Positions 37,669 through 48,555 of a stretch of DNA of 64,000 nt are shown piece by piece. The notes under the pieces were generated by a model. That model was given only the letters and a program-made list of their open reading frames with translations. It had not been told where the DNA came from and did not search any database. Source of the DNA: Plectosphaerella cucumerina (lineage: Eukaryota; Ascomycota; Sordariomycetes; Glomerellales; Plectosphaerellaceae); the NCBI GenBank assembly GCA_020746995.1, contig JAGPXD010000003.1:2232001-2296000 (forward strand), written 5' to 3'. A program made the translations under genes and the position numbers. Numbering within the stretch: the first letter of the stretch is position 1; each line of letters opens with the position of its first letter.

Positions 37669-40600
37669 TGACGACTGACAGCATGTTGGTCCTGACGACC
37701 GTACGGCAGCATACTGCGGGGAGCATACCGGCCGTGTCCCGCATGTTTTCACATACGCTTTCCAAGGAAACGACTTTGTTTGGCATTTACATGCCTAATC
37801 GTTTTTTATGTTCTCTCAAGATACCATATTTCAGGGGAAATTTTCTTCCCGCCCTCCAACACGATTGAGGGGGGCCCCAATGTTACACATGGTCCGCTGG
37901 CCTACCATGGACTTGGGGGCATTCTTCTCCGGCAGGACGACAGGCTCTACGTTTTCTACAGCTATTCGAGGGGGGCTTAGCGGCGGCAGTCGGCGCCAAG
38001 GAGGGAGGGGGTTTTTACGGATAAAATACCACACACATACCCATTTTTCACTTAACCATCAACCTTTTCTGTCTACCCACACCCGGCTCTCACCATGCAT
38101 CCGAGCACGCACCCCTCCTGGATAGAAGGCCTTGGGGGCCCAGGCCTTGACGATTGCACGAGGTACTTTTTAGTAGAATAATAATACCAGTCGACGGTTC
38201 CACGATGGCCAGCGCCAATGTCCGGCCTTGCAGTCGCTAGTGCCTGACGGCGGCGGCTGGGGAAATTACCACCTCCATATGCCCCCCGTGGCTAATCTCG
38301 CATCCCAGGTGCCATGGCAATCACCAGCCGCAGGATGACTTCCGTCATGACCTTTGTAAAACAACGGTTTCGACCCGACAGCACCGCTAGCTTGAAGGCC
38401 TGTGAGCCGCCGAGGCCGCGCTGCTACACCGGCGCGATGACGGGGACATGGGGTTTCCCACAAATCGGCGTCGACACGGCGCCATGCTGATGCAGCGAGT
38501 GCCGTGATGCCGGAGTCGACCGTCCGCGGCCTTGTGACCGCCCAGCACCGTTGTGCCGGGTAAGCGTCCGTCTGCTGGCACGTCAGCCACGACGAGGCAG
38601 GCTGTATCATCATGTGATCATTGCAGCACAGAACAACAGTCAGAGGCACAATATGGCGTGACCTATCTACCACAAAACGGCCGCATTCAGACATCTCACC
38701 TCCTTCACGGATCGCCAGCCCCTTGCCGAGACCATCACGATGACACCCTGGAGTGGCGCGTGCGTGTACACTGCCACATCATGATGTGGCTAGTGGTCAA
38801 TAGAGTGACGCGCGATGGTTCACGGGCCCGGGGTTCGGGTAGCGTTAGCGGTGTTCATCGGGTCGTGGACCACGTTGATCGCGAGCTCGAAATAGAAAGG
38901 AAGTATTCGGTACCTGAGCGGTGGTGCTGATGGCGATCTACCTGTGGTTTGGGACAACGTTCGAGATGGAGGGGGTCAAGCCACAAGCTGTTGGGCGTGG
39001 CGAGAGTGGCGCAGGCAGATGGGGATTAGTGTTCGTGCCGTGTGTGGTCTGGGCGGATTTGACACCCAGGACACAATGCATCGACAACTTGGCGGCTCAG
39101 ACCGGTGAGCCGAGCTGAACGAGAACGCGGGGGTTTCTCGCCGCTTCCTATGTGGCTTGACAGGCATGCTTGATTGTGGCGCCCGGGCGCTTCTCTTTCC
39201 GTGGACAGCTCTGCATTCGAGCCTCACCGTTGACTCCTATCTGTGGTCAACCACGGGAGACCTCAGGAGACACCTCATTCCTCCGAGGTCTGTTTGGCTA
39301 CGGAGAGCAGCGCCGGCAGCTGCCCTGGTCGAATCACAGCGCCTCAGAACCGTGGACAAACATCCCTCGAATGCGATGTATGACTCTCATCGGTCACCCG
39401 ACATGTGTCGTCCAGCTCTAGCACGCGGCTACATGACACCGCGAGGGCTACACCGGCGGTGAAAGGGGGTCACCAGGTCGTCGCCAAACATGGAGTACCT
39501 AAAGCAGCGAAGCCGGCGCGTTCGTCCACCCACGAGGTGTGGCGAGTGTGACGCGTCCCAAGCGGCCCGTTGACATCAAGGGCCATGCAGAAGCTCAGGG
39601 GAGACGCTCCCCTAGCCTGCGCGCTTTCACCTTCCGAGGCTGGGGTGCAAGATGAGAAATTTCATGTCTCAGGCATTCCCGCGGCCCGGATCCAGACCGA
39701 AGCGACTTTTTTATTTTAACCTCGACCAGCGAGCCGGGCGAATCACGAACTGGGGATCATCGAGGACGGCGGCCCAGGTACCTCTACCGGCTGGTCGTCT
39801 GGCACCGGGGCTCGGGGTCCCGGGAGGGCGCCCATGGCGTCTTTTTCTCTGTCGTGGCATCTGGCCCTTTCCGTCTGATTGCCGCTGGGCGGTTGGAGTT
39901 TGTGGATCGCGGCTCGAATGTTTTCGGGCCGACCGTTGTCGTCGCGAGGAAGCACGGAGCCGGCGCGATGACTTCAACGTTCTTGTCTTGCAGCGGATAT
40001 GCAGGAACTGGCGCATATCTCCGGGGGGTTCACTATACTTTTTCCTTATGACCCTCTTCTTTCTCACGCCCAGAGGAAAAATAATCCCTACATGTCGATC
40101 CTGGGCGAGGAATATTCGCGGAGGGCGCCGGCCGTTCGGAAGCCGCGACTTGGCATCAAACTTGGCCCGCCATCAGCCGCATCCAGAAAGTCAGCGGTCG
40201 CCAAGATGAAGGGTCTGCTAGACACGGGGTCTTGGGAGGGGGCTAAGAACACCCCGAGAATCCGTCTGGGCAGACCTGCGAACTCTTGTTGGTGGGCAGG
40301 ACGATCCCGGCACGTGCAGCGCGCAGCCGTCGTGCGGGTGAGAGGGGGCAGCATATTCCATCTCCGGGGTGAGGTGAGGGGAGTGAGGTACCGGTACATC
40401 TTGGAATCACTCGCCACAGGATGACGAAAGAGGAGGGGAGAGGGGGGTTCCGTCGAGGGGCATGCGTGGCTTGACATGTTCTCCTGGGTTCAACCACAGA
40501 CAAGAGAGGGGGGCTCGGTGCTTTCGGGGCGAGCTTCCTGCAACCTCCCCTCTTGGAGCCTCCCCGATACGGACGTCCGTACGCCGATCATTTGGGGTAA

Positions 40601-43383
40601 GTTTTTGACTGGGGAACATCGGGAATGCAATGGCGGGCTCTTCTCCTCTTCTTCCTCTACCGTCTGGACCGGTCCGTGATGAGTCGAGTCGTCGCGGTCT
40701 GCGCAACCTGGACCACTCGGCGGAAGCAATTCAGAGGCCTCCTGGCGTTCGTTCGTGGGCTCGCAGTGCAGATCGCGGTGTCTCCGTGCGAGCCTCGACG
40801 TCGAAAACCGCTCGCCCTAGCCACATGACGGTGCCACAAGTTCGAGACCACCCCCCGAGGCGGGCTCCCGCCCCTCCAGGGGGGGAAAGGGGAGATAGCC
40901 AAGCCAATCGGGCTCGGACGGCATGTCACCTTTTCAGCTTGTCAGGGCCAGTCCGGCTCTGTTGGGGAGATACATTCTCTGGAAACGGGCGGGTTGAGCC
41001 ACGGGCTGCCGATCACCGAGCTAGCCGTTAGAGTTGTGGCGAGAGAGCTTACGAGCCACAAGGGTACGTACGTACATCGCCCATCCATCACATTCGAAGC
41101 GAGGCGCGGGAGGAGGGGCCCTTTGCGTTGCCGCATGTGGCCGCCCGTCGAATGGAAGCGTCGGTGCGGGCTGTCCTCCGGACGTGAGCTCCCAAGGGGT
41201 GGACTGCCGATCTGACTGGTTCTCAGCCCTCTACTCAAAGATCGACAGAAGGGGGGGCGTGAGAAGGAGACCCCTCTGGACCCTGAGGGTGTGTGTGTGG
41301 CGGCGACTGAGCGAAGGGAAGGGGGTAAGTCACTCTCCATCACCGCACAAATCTGTGGCTTTACACTGGGGGGCTACTGCACGGCGGAACGTCCAGACCC
41401 TTGGGATCGTCCGGGGGGAGGGGGTTCGCGGGAAAGGGGGCAGTGGGGGACGCAGACGATCGGGGGGCACGTCGAGCCACAGGATGTGATCAGGGGTGAG
41501 ACTTGGAAAGGAGGCTGAGTTCTCGGGGCCGAGAGTTAAGACGCGGGCATCTCCCTCTTGTCTCTTGGAGGCCATGACAAGTATGATCTTGCCGGTGAGA
41601 CGTCTTGATGATGGGGGTTTGGTTCTGACATTTCACATCACAGGCACCTTCTCTCTCCCTCGCCATTTTTCTCTCTCTTCCCTCGTCTCTCATCCTTCTG
41701 TCATTCTCGTCCTCGGCCTCTCGGCCATCTCGATCCCACACCTCACCAGCCACAGACGGGAAGGCATCCCCACGCCGCCGCAGGAGGACTTTTGGTCGAC
41801 TGGAACGTCGACGGTGAGCCAATGACGAGCCGACAGATGCCATGTCACTTGCCTGAAGGGGCAGTCTTGACACTCGACGCAGGGTCCTGGAAGTATCCAG
41901 GGGCTGGCCTCGGGGCTGATGGACGGTGAGCTGCAGGGTCTTTCTTCTGTGGCTCACGGAAGAGAATTCGAGGGGCGATGACTGGTTGAAGGCAAAGGGC
42001 CATGGGACCCGCCACTCGTCGTTCTGAGGGGATCGGCCTTGCTGTCGGCACGGTAAGGCGCCCTGAGAAGACGGGAGAGGCTGCTGGAAGCTGGCCTAGA
42101 GACCTGAAGGCGGAGAACTTTGCCATTGCCCCCGTAGCGAGGGGGGAGTGAGGCTTGATTGCCCGTTGATCGGCAGCGATCACCGAGGAAAGCTCTCTGA
42201 GGCCCCTGAGATTTCCATTCTCGACCTTCTCGACGACGGATTTACAGGCTCGCGGCCTTCGAAAAGCTACTCCGGCCACCGGTCATCACCCCATGACGCC
42301 TTGGGTGCGTATTGCGATCATCAGGACGTCCCCAAGCTGTCCACACATCGAAGCCGCTGCCACAGCTCGCTACCCTTTCGGGATCTTGTGGTGGTGGCGA
42401 ACTGTCAATCGAAGCGGGGAACCCGGCATTTTCACATTCGACGCGGGGAAACCCTCACGAGAGATAGAATTGATGCCCCCTTTTCGAGCCTTAGATGGAT
42501 GGAACATTCGGCGATTTTGCGTCCGGCCAGTGCCGACTCACAAGCCGCTTCTACAACCAGAGGAATCCTCAATAATCGGAGTTGAAGGGCGGAACGCCGG
42601 GGACGACAATTGTTGTTTCCTCAGGGGCGCTCCCGTTGAAGTGGTACAGGGATCGAGTTTGGGTAAGAGATCGGCATGTCTCGCGTTTTGTGGGATCTTC
42701 GCCACCCGACGATGACATTGAGCAGAGCTCGACCTAGGGAAAACTACAAGAGTGTGACGTACAGCTCTTGCAGCTCTTTGCGATCGAATTGACTGAGAAC
42801 AGAAGATATCACAGCCAAATCAAGGATCAATGCCTCTCAAGGAGGCCGATGAACATCACGGAAAGCATCAGAATCAGCAGAATTGTGCTTGTTGAGTGAG
42901 AGGCCAGGCCCCCAATTGTCGTATTGATACTATCTAGGGGCTCCAGAAGCTCCAGAGAAGCTAGTTGAATGGCAAGTCTTAATGCGCAAGCATCGACGGC
43001 TTACGCCTTGACTCGGGAGAAGGCATCTACACCACGCCGGCCAGTTGCGAAGCGACCTAGCCACGCCCCTTCTGTTGCCTGGCTCGGGCCGCAGCTTGTG
43101 CCCTCTCCGAGACGATACGCCGCCTCACTCGTCGCCGTGTGCCTGTTTGCTCGGGGCCTTCGCGCGCGACATCGGGCTGATTTGTCGCAGCGGGCTGTGT
43201 GGGCGTCTCGCGAGGTGCGCGGCCGGGCGGCTTGAGGAGTCCTCGCGAGGACTTTGGAGGCAAGGCCGATGCCGCAGGTTTACTCCCCGGGGAATAATTC
43301 TCAGCTGCATGAGCGGGCTGCACTCGGCGAGCTGTCGCCCTGCTGCCTCGTGACGATTCCAAGACCTGGTTTCCAGTCGGGCC
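37669..43383. other. Gene-poor interval downstream of the CP2 factor
   Basis: About 5.7 kb with no supportable gene. The first 500 bp look like the CP2 3' region (AT-richer, TTTTTATG and AATAATAA tracts near 37800-38190). After that, unique GC-rich DNA carries only short, motif-free frames on both strands. A lower-GC patch lies at 42700-42960. No transposon, tRNA or repeat family was seen. Confidence 0.5.
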
Positions 43384-45126
43384 CTACCGCTTGGGACGCA
43401 GGTCGTGGAGGTAGAAATCAAGGTCGTCGCGGGTGAAGACGTGACCCGGTGGGTTAACGGCCTTTGTGTAGATGTTGTCGATACTATGCATGTGGAAGGT
43501 GGCTGTCTGGTTGCAGTTGAGGATGTACGGAAGGCCGGGAGGATTCGTGAGGCGGAAGATGCCGTACCTGATCGATATTAGTAGACGAACAACCGAAGAC
43601 AGACGGCGCGACTTACGAAGGATCGAAGCGAGGAGCACACACGATGGCGATACTCTCAGGCAACATGACCTGGTACCCAGCCTGTGTGTGCATGTCCCGC
43701 GAGCTGAGGAAGCAGGTCTGTGTCGGGTGTGTGTGGATCCACCCAAGCATCAGGAGGTCTTCGCTGATGCAGTAATCGAGAAGGCTGCCCTCATTCTCCG
43801 TCTCGCACGTATCTGAGGTACACTTCTGCTCCGGGATGACAAGACAGCTGACAAACAAGGCATTGTTGATAGGTCTGCCGCAGAGAATGCCACACATTTC
43901 GAGACCCTTCCTCGTGTTCTCCGCTGCAATGTTGAGGAAATCTTGCCGGAGTCGGCTGGGGATGAAGACGGATCGGATAGGATCGCCGTTCTCGAGATAG
44001 GCCACAGGCCTGAAAGCGATCCTCTCCTCCTTTGGCGGGGGCGCACTGACTGCGGACTCCTTGGGGGGTCGGCTTGGCGCGGGAAATGACGGCTCGGGCG
44101 TCGGTAGACGCTTGTAGGGTGACAGTACTGGCTCCTTCATAGGACGGGAGGGCGGCTCGATGCGACGCTCCCTGTCGAGGAGCTCCTTCGGCGGCTTCGA
44201 GGGAGCGGGTTCCCAAGGCCGCTGAGGCTGAAGAGGTGCGGCATCCCATGCTATGGGCTGCGATCGCGAGACTGAAGGATAATGATACACATGTGTAGGT
44301 GGTGGTGGAGGCGATCGTGGCCTGTGGGCCGGGCGCTGATGGTAGGAGTCGGTTGGGTCTTCCAGCTCGGTACCCTGATCAAGTTGCCTCCTCGTGGCTT
44401 CCATCTGTTTCTGAAAGTCATCCTCCTCGGTTCGGTGTTGGTCGGCATCCCATGTGTCCCAGCGGCCTGCCCTTCGCCGATCCAGCTCCTCCTCTTCGGA
44501 CACGCCTGCCTGGCGGATGCCTCTTCTAGCGGCATCTCTGCGTCGATAGTCGCGTTGTGCAAGTGTAACTGCCAAGTCTTGGTTGTCTCCCGCATCGAGT
44601 ACCTTGGCGTTGCCGCTGAGTGTCGGGTCGCGTGCCGCGAAGCTGTCGTAGCTGGTGGGGGCTTGCTCTTGCCGTTCGACGTCGACCTTCTTGGCCGACG
44701 AGGTCATTCGGGCCCATTCGTCATGTTCGGCATCGATTATCGGTTTGAGCTGCTCGAGCCTCTTGAACACCTCTTTCATTTGTCGGTCAACCAGGGGTTT
44801 GGCCAAGGCCTTGTTCTCGGGTAGCTTCGCCTCCGGATGTTTGTCGAGGTGTTGCAAGACCAGGATCGAGTGCCGCCAGAGCATGACATAGGCTTTCCGA
44901 AGATCGTGTTCGTTCAGAGCCGCCCTTGCCTGCCCATATTTGATTAGCACTGACCGGACGCACTTCACGGGTGCCTAGAAGTAGGACAACATACTTCCTG
45001 GTATAACGTATCGGCAGACCGTGCCCAGTATTTAAAAGGAATTGTGTGCTGGAACTGGAAGTTGTCGGCCATGGCCGAGAGCTCCTTGGAGCTCATCGGC
45101 CGGTTGGCCCGCTGTGAACCGTTCAT
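43384..45126 (-). CDS. sst2: AMSH-type JAMM deubiquitinase (sst2-like)
   Basis: Exons 45126-44995, 44929-43617 and 43567-43384 give 542 aa. The N-terminus (MADNFQFQHTIPFKYWARSA, then LYQEARAALNEHDLRKAYVM) matches the helical USP8-dimerisation/MIT-like domain of AMSH proteins. A long Pro-rich linker contains PxxP stretches. The C-terminal MPN domain (about 360-542) holds CGILCGRPINNALFV and the JAMM zinc motif near residue 440: GWIHTHPTQTCFLSSRDMH, with both His and the Asp ligand, and a following Cys-rich insertion typical for K63-chain specificity. AMSH enzymes trim K63-linked ubiquitin from cargo on endosomes, working with ESCRT-0 and ESCRT-III. The gene is divergent to the unknown gene at 46322. 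Confidence 0.94.
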
Positions 45127-46321
45127 CGTTCTTGTGGTATCTCGTGGGTCGTCGAGGGAAGTCGCAGTCGCAAACGCTGGGAGGTCCTAGGTTGACGATA
45201 GGTGGGAGAAGAGGCCAGCGCTTCAGCCCAGGAAGTGCATGATCGGTCGCTCCAGAGGAGAGCGTCGCTCGTTGTGAATTGAGGAGGGTTGACCACGAGG
45301 GTTCTCAGTGAAAGGGAAAGGAGATGCCCATCGGCGCCCGATACCAAGTCCACACCTGGAATGATGGAGCCTAGAGGTATGACGAAGCAAAGTCACCAGC
45401 CGCCCCGCCACATGCCACCCCGCCATCTGCCGCGGGGCACTCAGGTGGCATCACGTGGTCGTTGAGGTCCGAGTGTCTTATGTAAGCCGTAAAAGGATTC
45501 AGGTCGGGTCCGACTTCCACGTGGGCGAGCGTTCGCAACGTGCTAGGGCGCCTCGGGACGAGCCGATCCTCATCCTCAGCAGACCGGACGTGGAATCTCC
45601 CCACAACGGCATATTTTTACTCGGCCTATCCGCTCTCCCTTCGATGCAGCAAATGCCACACCATCTTCAAGACTCTGCCGGAGGCAATTTGTCTGGCGAT
45701 TATGACGTCTGACCTGTTGCTGTCTTAGGCGGTGTCGTCGCCCTGGGATGACGGGAAAAACCGGGCAGGCAATTTCGCTCCTCGGGGAACGGGCCGCCGA
45801 GTCCGTGCCGCGAGATGCTCTGTTGGACAGTCTCGTTCCCTGGATAAGCCTTGTCGTGTTGACCACGGCCGGACATTTGCACGCCGCAACTCGCCAGCCT
45901 CACCTTGGGAGCGAGGCCTGACTCGTGGAGGATTTGTTGTCCGAGTGCAGCACCAGGCGGCCGTGTTGCCCCGACAGCTGACATCTCACGAAGGACAGGC
46001 CACTTGTTGACCGCTGCGCGCGGGATGGTAGGTCACCGCATGGGGGCACATCGGAAAAGGAGGAGAGCCATGGCCACCACGGCGGTGCCGCCGTGTCGTA
46101 CACTGGCCATCCAGACCCTTGAACCTTGGTGCGTCTCCTGATGAGGCTGCAAGGCCGCAACCTGCGGGAAATAGCAAAATATAATAACTGTCCGAGATGT
46201 CTGCCCTGGCCCCCGAGATCTGTCTTCGTTGTCACATCGATACTCTGTACATCATCATCATCATCATCACACAACAACCTCGGTCTCCACGTCCCTATTC
46301 AATCCATTAAGACCACCCAAC
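45127..46321. promoter_or_regulatory. Divergent intergenic region with CAT repeat
   Basis: These 1.2 kb lie between the starts of the AMSH-like gene and the unknown plus-strand gene and must contain both promoters. Only short frames are seen. Close to the second gene, at about 46249-46270, runs a short CATCAT microsatellite (about seven units), probably in its leader. Confidence 0.5.
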
Positions 46322-47027
46322 ATGAAGACGGTATCGACGCAGTGCAGGAGTAAGAAGCCCTTTTCATCTTGGCATCTCAGTGCGCCGACTAACATCATCA
46401 CCCCTACCAGCAAGCATCAGCAATGTCATTCCCATCTTCACCGTAACGATGGGCAAGGCTTCGATCGAGATCTCGAGCTCGGTTTGGGAAACGCTTGTTC
46501 AGACCTTTGATAAGCTTGCCAAGACCTACAACCTGAACGACCCAGAGGGCGTCATGTCAAGTCGCAGCACCCTGCAGCGCATCCTGTCCGCCACTTTCGA
46601 CCGGGACGAGCTCGCCTTCCTGACGCAACACTCGCAAGCGTTGGACCTGCTGGACGACTCCCTCGACGGACTCAGCAGGGCTCATGTGCTGGCCCAGGCC
46701 ATCGCGGGCCTGGTGACGATCCTGGAAAACGTTGCAGCTACCGGTCGACAAGTGGATGCCGCCGTGGTCAACGAAGTGATCAGCCACTTCGCTGAGAGCG
46801 AGCACCGGCACCGGATTGCCGAAATGATCGAGGGCAGCCGGGTATTTGCGCGGTGCTACGACAGGAGTCAGATCACGGATCTCATTCTGAGGGCTGTCGA
46901 AGACAAGGAGGCCTCAAAGTGGGAGTCTCTGGCCGATGACGAGCAGGCTGCGATCGGATGGGCGTCGGAGCTGCCTTCGAGGAACATGGGATTGCCGTGG
47001 GGATTTTCGATCCTGGCTCTGAACTAG
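46322..47027 (+). CDS. Unknown protein, 214 aa
   Basis: Two exons, 46322-46349 and 46411-47027, joined by a 61-nt intron (donor GA|GTAAGA, branch GACTAAC, acceptor ACCAG). The frame is consistent and the codon use is that of a coding region. Translation begins MKTVSTQCRTSISNVIPIFT and continues with a mostly helical, soluble protein (ISSSVWETLVQTFDKLAKTY, SQALDLLDDSLDGLSRAHVL). There is no signal peptide beyond a mildly hydrophobic start, no membrane segment and no cysteine motif. I do not recognise a family. The second in-frame Met (MGKASIEISS, 46449) could be an alternative start. The stop is 171 bp from the convergent prefoldin gene. Confidence 0.7.
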
Positions 47028-47198
47028 AAAGGAACGACTGCGTAATTGTCGGCCATTTGGGGCTGTGAAGGGCACATGAAAGGCGTTTCGGGGCATCGAG
47101 AAACTCGGGGTATCGGTGTTTGGTTCATCCTGTTACATTTTGAAGGCGCACGAGGTTGTGCCCAATTGACCATCTCTTCTCATTGAATGGCCGTTGTC

Positions 47199-47740
47199 TC
47201 ATGCTGCCGCCTTGGCCGGCCCAGCGGCTGCCTGTGCACTGGTCTGCAGCTGGATGATCTCCGTCTTCTTCTTGTCAAGCTTGGCCTGGAAGTCCTTGAT
47301 GCTCGCTTCTTGCCGGTCGCTGGGAAGAATGTCAGCGCTCAACCTTCCGGGACACATACACCTGTCTCGACTCACATCTCCTTGTTGATGAACTCAATAC
47401 GTCCCTGAACTGTGCTCTCGGCCTCAATCTTGTCTTGCTGCAGCAGCACGGGACCGACAAGCTTGTATATCCGCTCGCCATCCTTCAGCTTGTTGAACTC
47501 CTGGTCGGGGCATTAATAGGGTGCTAACATGGGCCCAAAGCCCTGGTGGGAAAATCTAACCTCCTGCACGCCGAGGTTCTCTTGCCTCTGGGCCTCGAGC
47601 TGCTGTCGGGACTGCACTGTCGTTTGAAGCTCTGGGCCGTAGTTAGCAAGGTTCTTCATGAGTACCAGGGGCTACTTGCCACCCTGCATCTTTTGATACT
47701 CCTCAGAGAGGGCCTGAAGTTGAGCCTGAACGCCCGCCAT
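47199..47740 (-). CDS. PFD6: Prefoldin subunit 6 (beta-type)
   Basis: Four exons, 47740-47680, 47631-47561, 47500-47376 and 47319-47199, give 125 aa. The chain starts MAGVQAQLQALSEEYQKMQ and carries the beta-prefoldin signature (SRQQLEAQRQENLGVQEEFN, RIYKLVGPVLLQQDKIEAES). It ends in a long second coiled-coil helix and an Ala-rich tail. Yeast and human homologues (Yke2, PFDN6) have 114 and 129 residues. Prefoldin is the hexameric chaperone that hands nascent actin and tubulin to CCT. Intron 1 (47679-47632, 48 nt) has a GC donor; the tandem GT donor three bases earlier would remove one Gly. The gene is head to head with VPS4. Confidence 0.93.
47632..47679 (-). other. GC-AG intron with tandem GT alternative, prefoldin gene
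   Basis: The minus strand reads CAGGGTG|GCAAGT, with branch GCTAAC and acceptor CCCAG. The GC donor fits the U1 consensus at nearly every other position and gives the residue spacing of yeast and human prefoldin 6. A GT three bases upstream (G|GTGGCA) is a weak donor and would drop exactly one codon. Confidence 0.65.
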
Positions 47741-48555
47741 TTTATTACAGCGCTAGAAAGAACTGAATGTAGAAGGTTGATGCGCCTTCAATGTGTGGTT
47801 TGTCAGGACTTTGCTGGTCTGATGTGGGCGATGGTGAGTGAAGCCAGACTGAAGGGGGGCTGCAACAGAGGGGAAATAGCGGGTCTGATTGGTGGAAGAC
47901 GCCCGCTACCTGATTTACCCCGTTTAACTAGATACACGGACACAGGCATGAGCCGAGCTTCCTCTCAAGTCACGATGATGCACCATATGAGCGGTATTCT
48001 GTGAGATTTTCCGATTTCAGTAAGCTTATTCAACTCATCTTGTGTTAAATCATGAATAGGAAATTTACCACACAGGACAAGCAAGATGGTTAGTCATGGC
48101 AGTTCATCGAAGTTCTGCTCACAGACATTGCATAATCGTGAGTAAGCGAACCCCGATACCTTAGATCCGTTCAGCCAATCCCATACCCTGACCGCCGGTT
48201 CGGCCAGGCAACGTCACTCCCACCATCGTCGATGCCCGCCCGCCCTGATCCAGGCCCTGTTCGTCGACGAGGCCACACCCCGCCTGCCTTGCTGCTTCAA
48301 TCCAACCCCTGGTGCAAGGCCGATCAACACTCACTCTGCGTGTTGCTTCCGATCTCACAGACAAGAACGCCGCTCCGACAAGTTTGCGCCCGTGCCTTCT
48401 TCCCGCGCATCGGACTACCTTAGACTCGAGTCGCTCGACCCCGCGATTTACCGACCCCCGCCTGGTGTGATCGACAAACCCGAACGTGGTCTCGGCTTCG
48501 CCTCATATCGCGCAACAGACCACCAGTGCGGCATCCCGCAAGCACTTGCCCAGCC
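47741..48555. promoter_or_regulatory. Divergent promoter region, prefoldin 6 and VPS4
   Basis: These 815 bp between two opposed start codons must hold both promoters. The first half has AT-rich stretches (about 48000-48080), the second half is C-rich and leads into VPS4. No open frame with coding character is present, and no defined binding site could be named. Confidence 0.5.
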
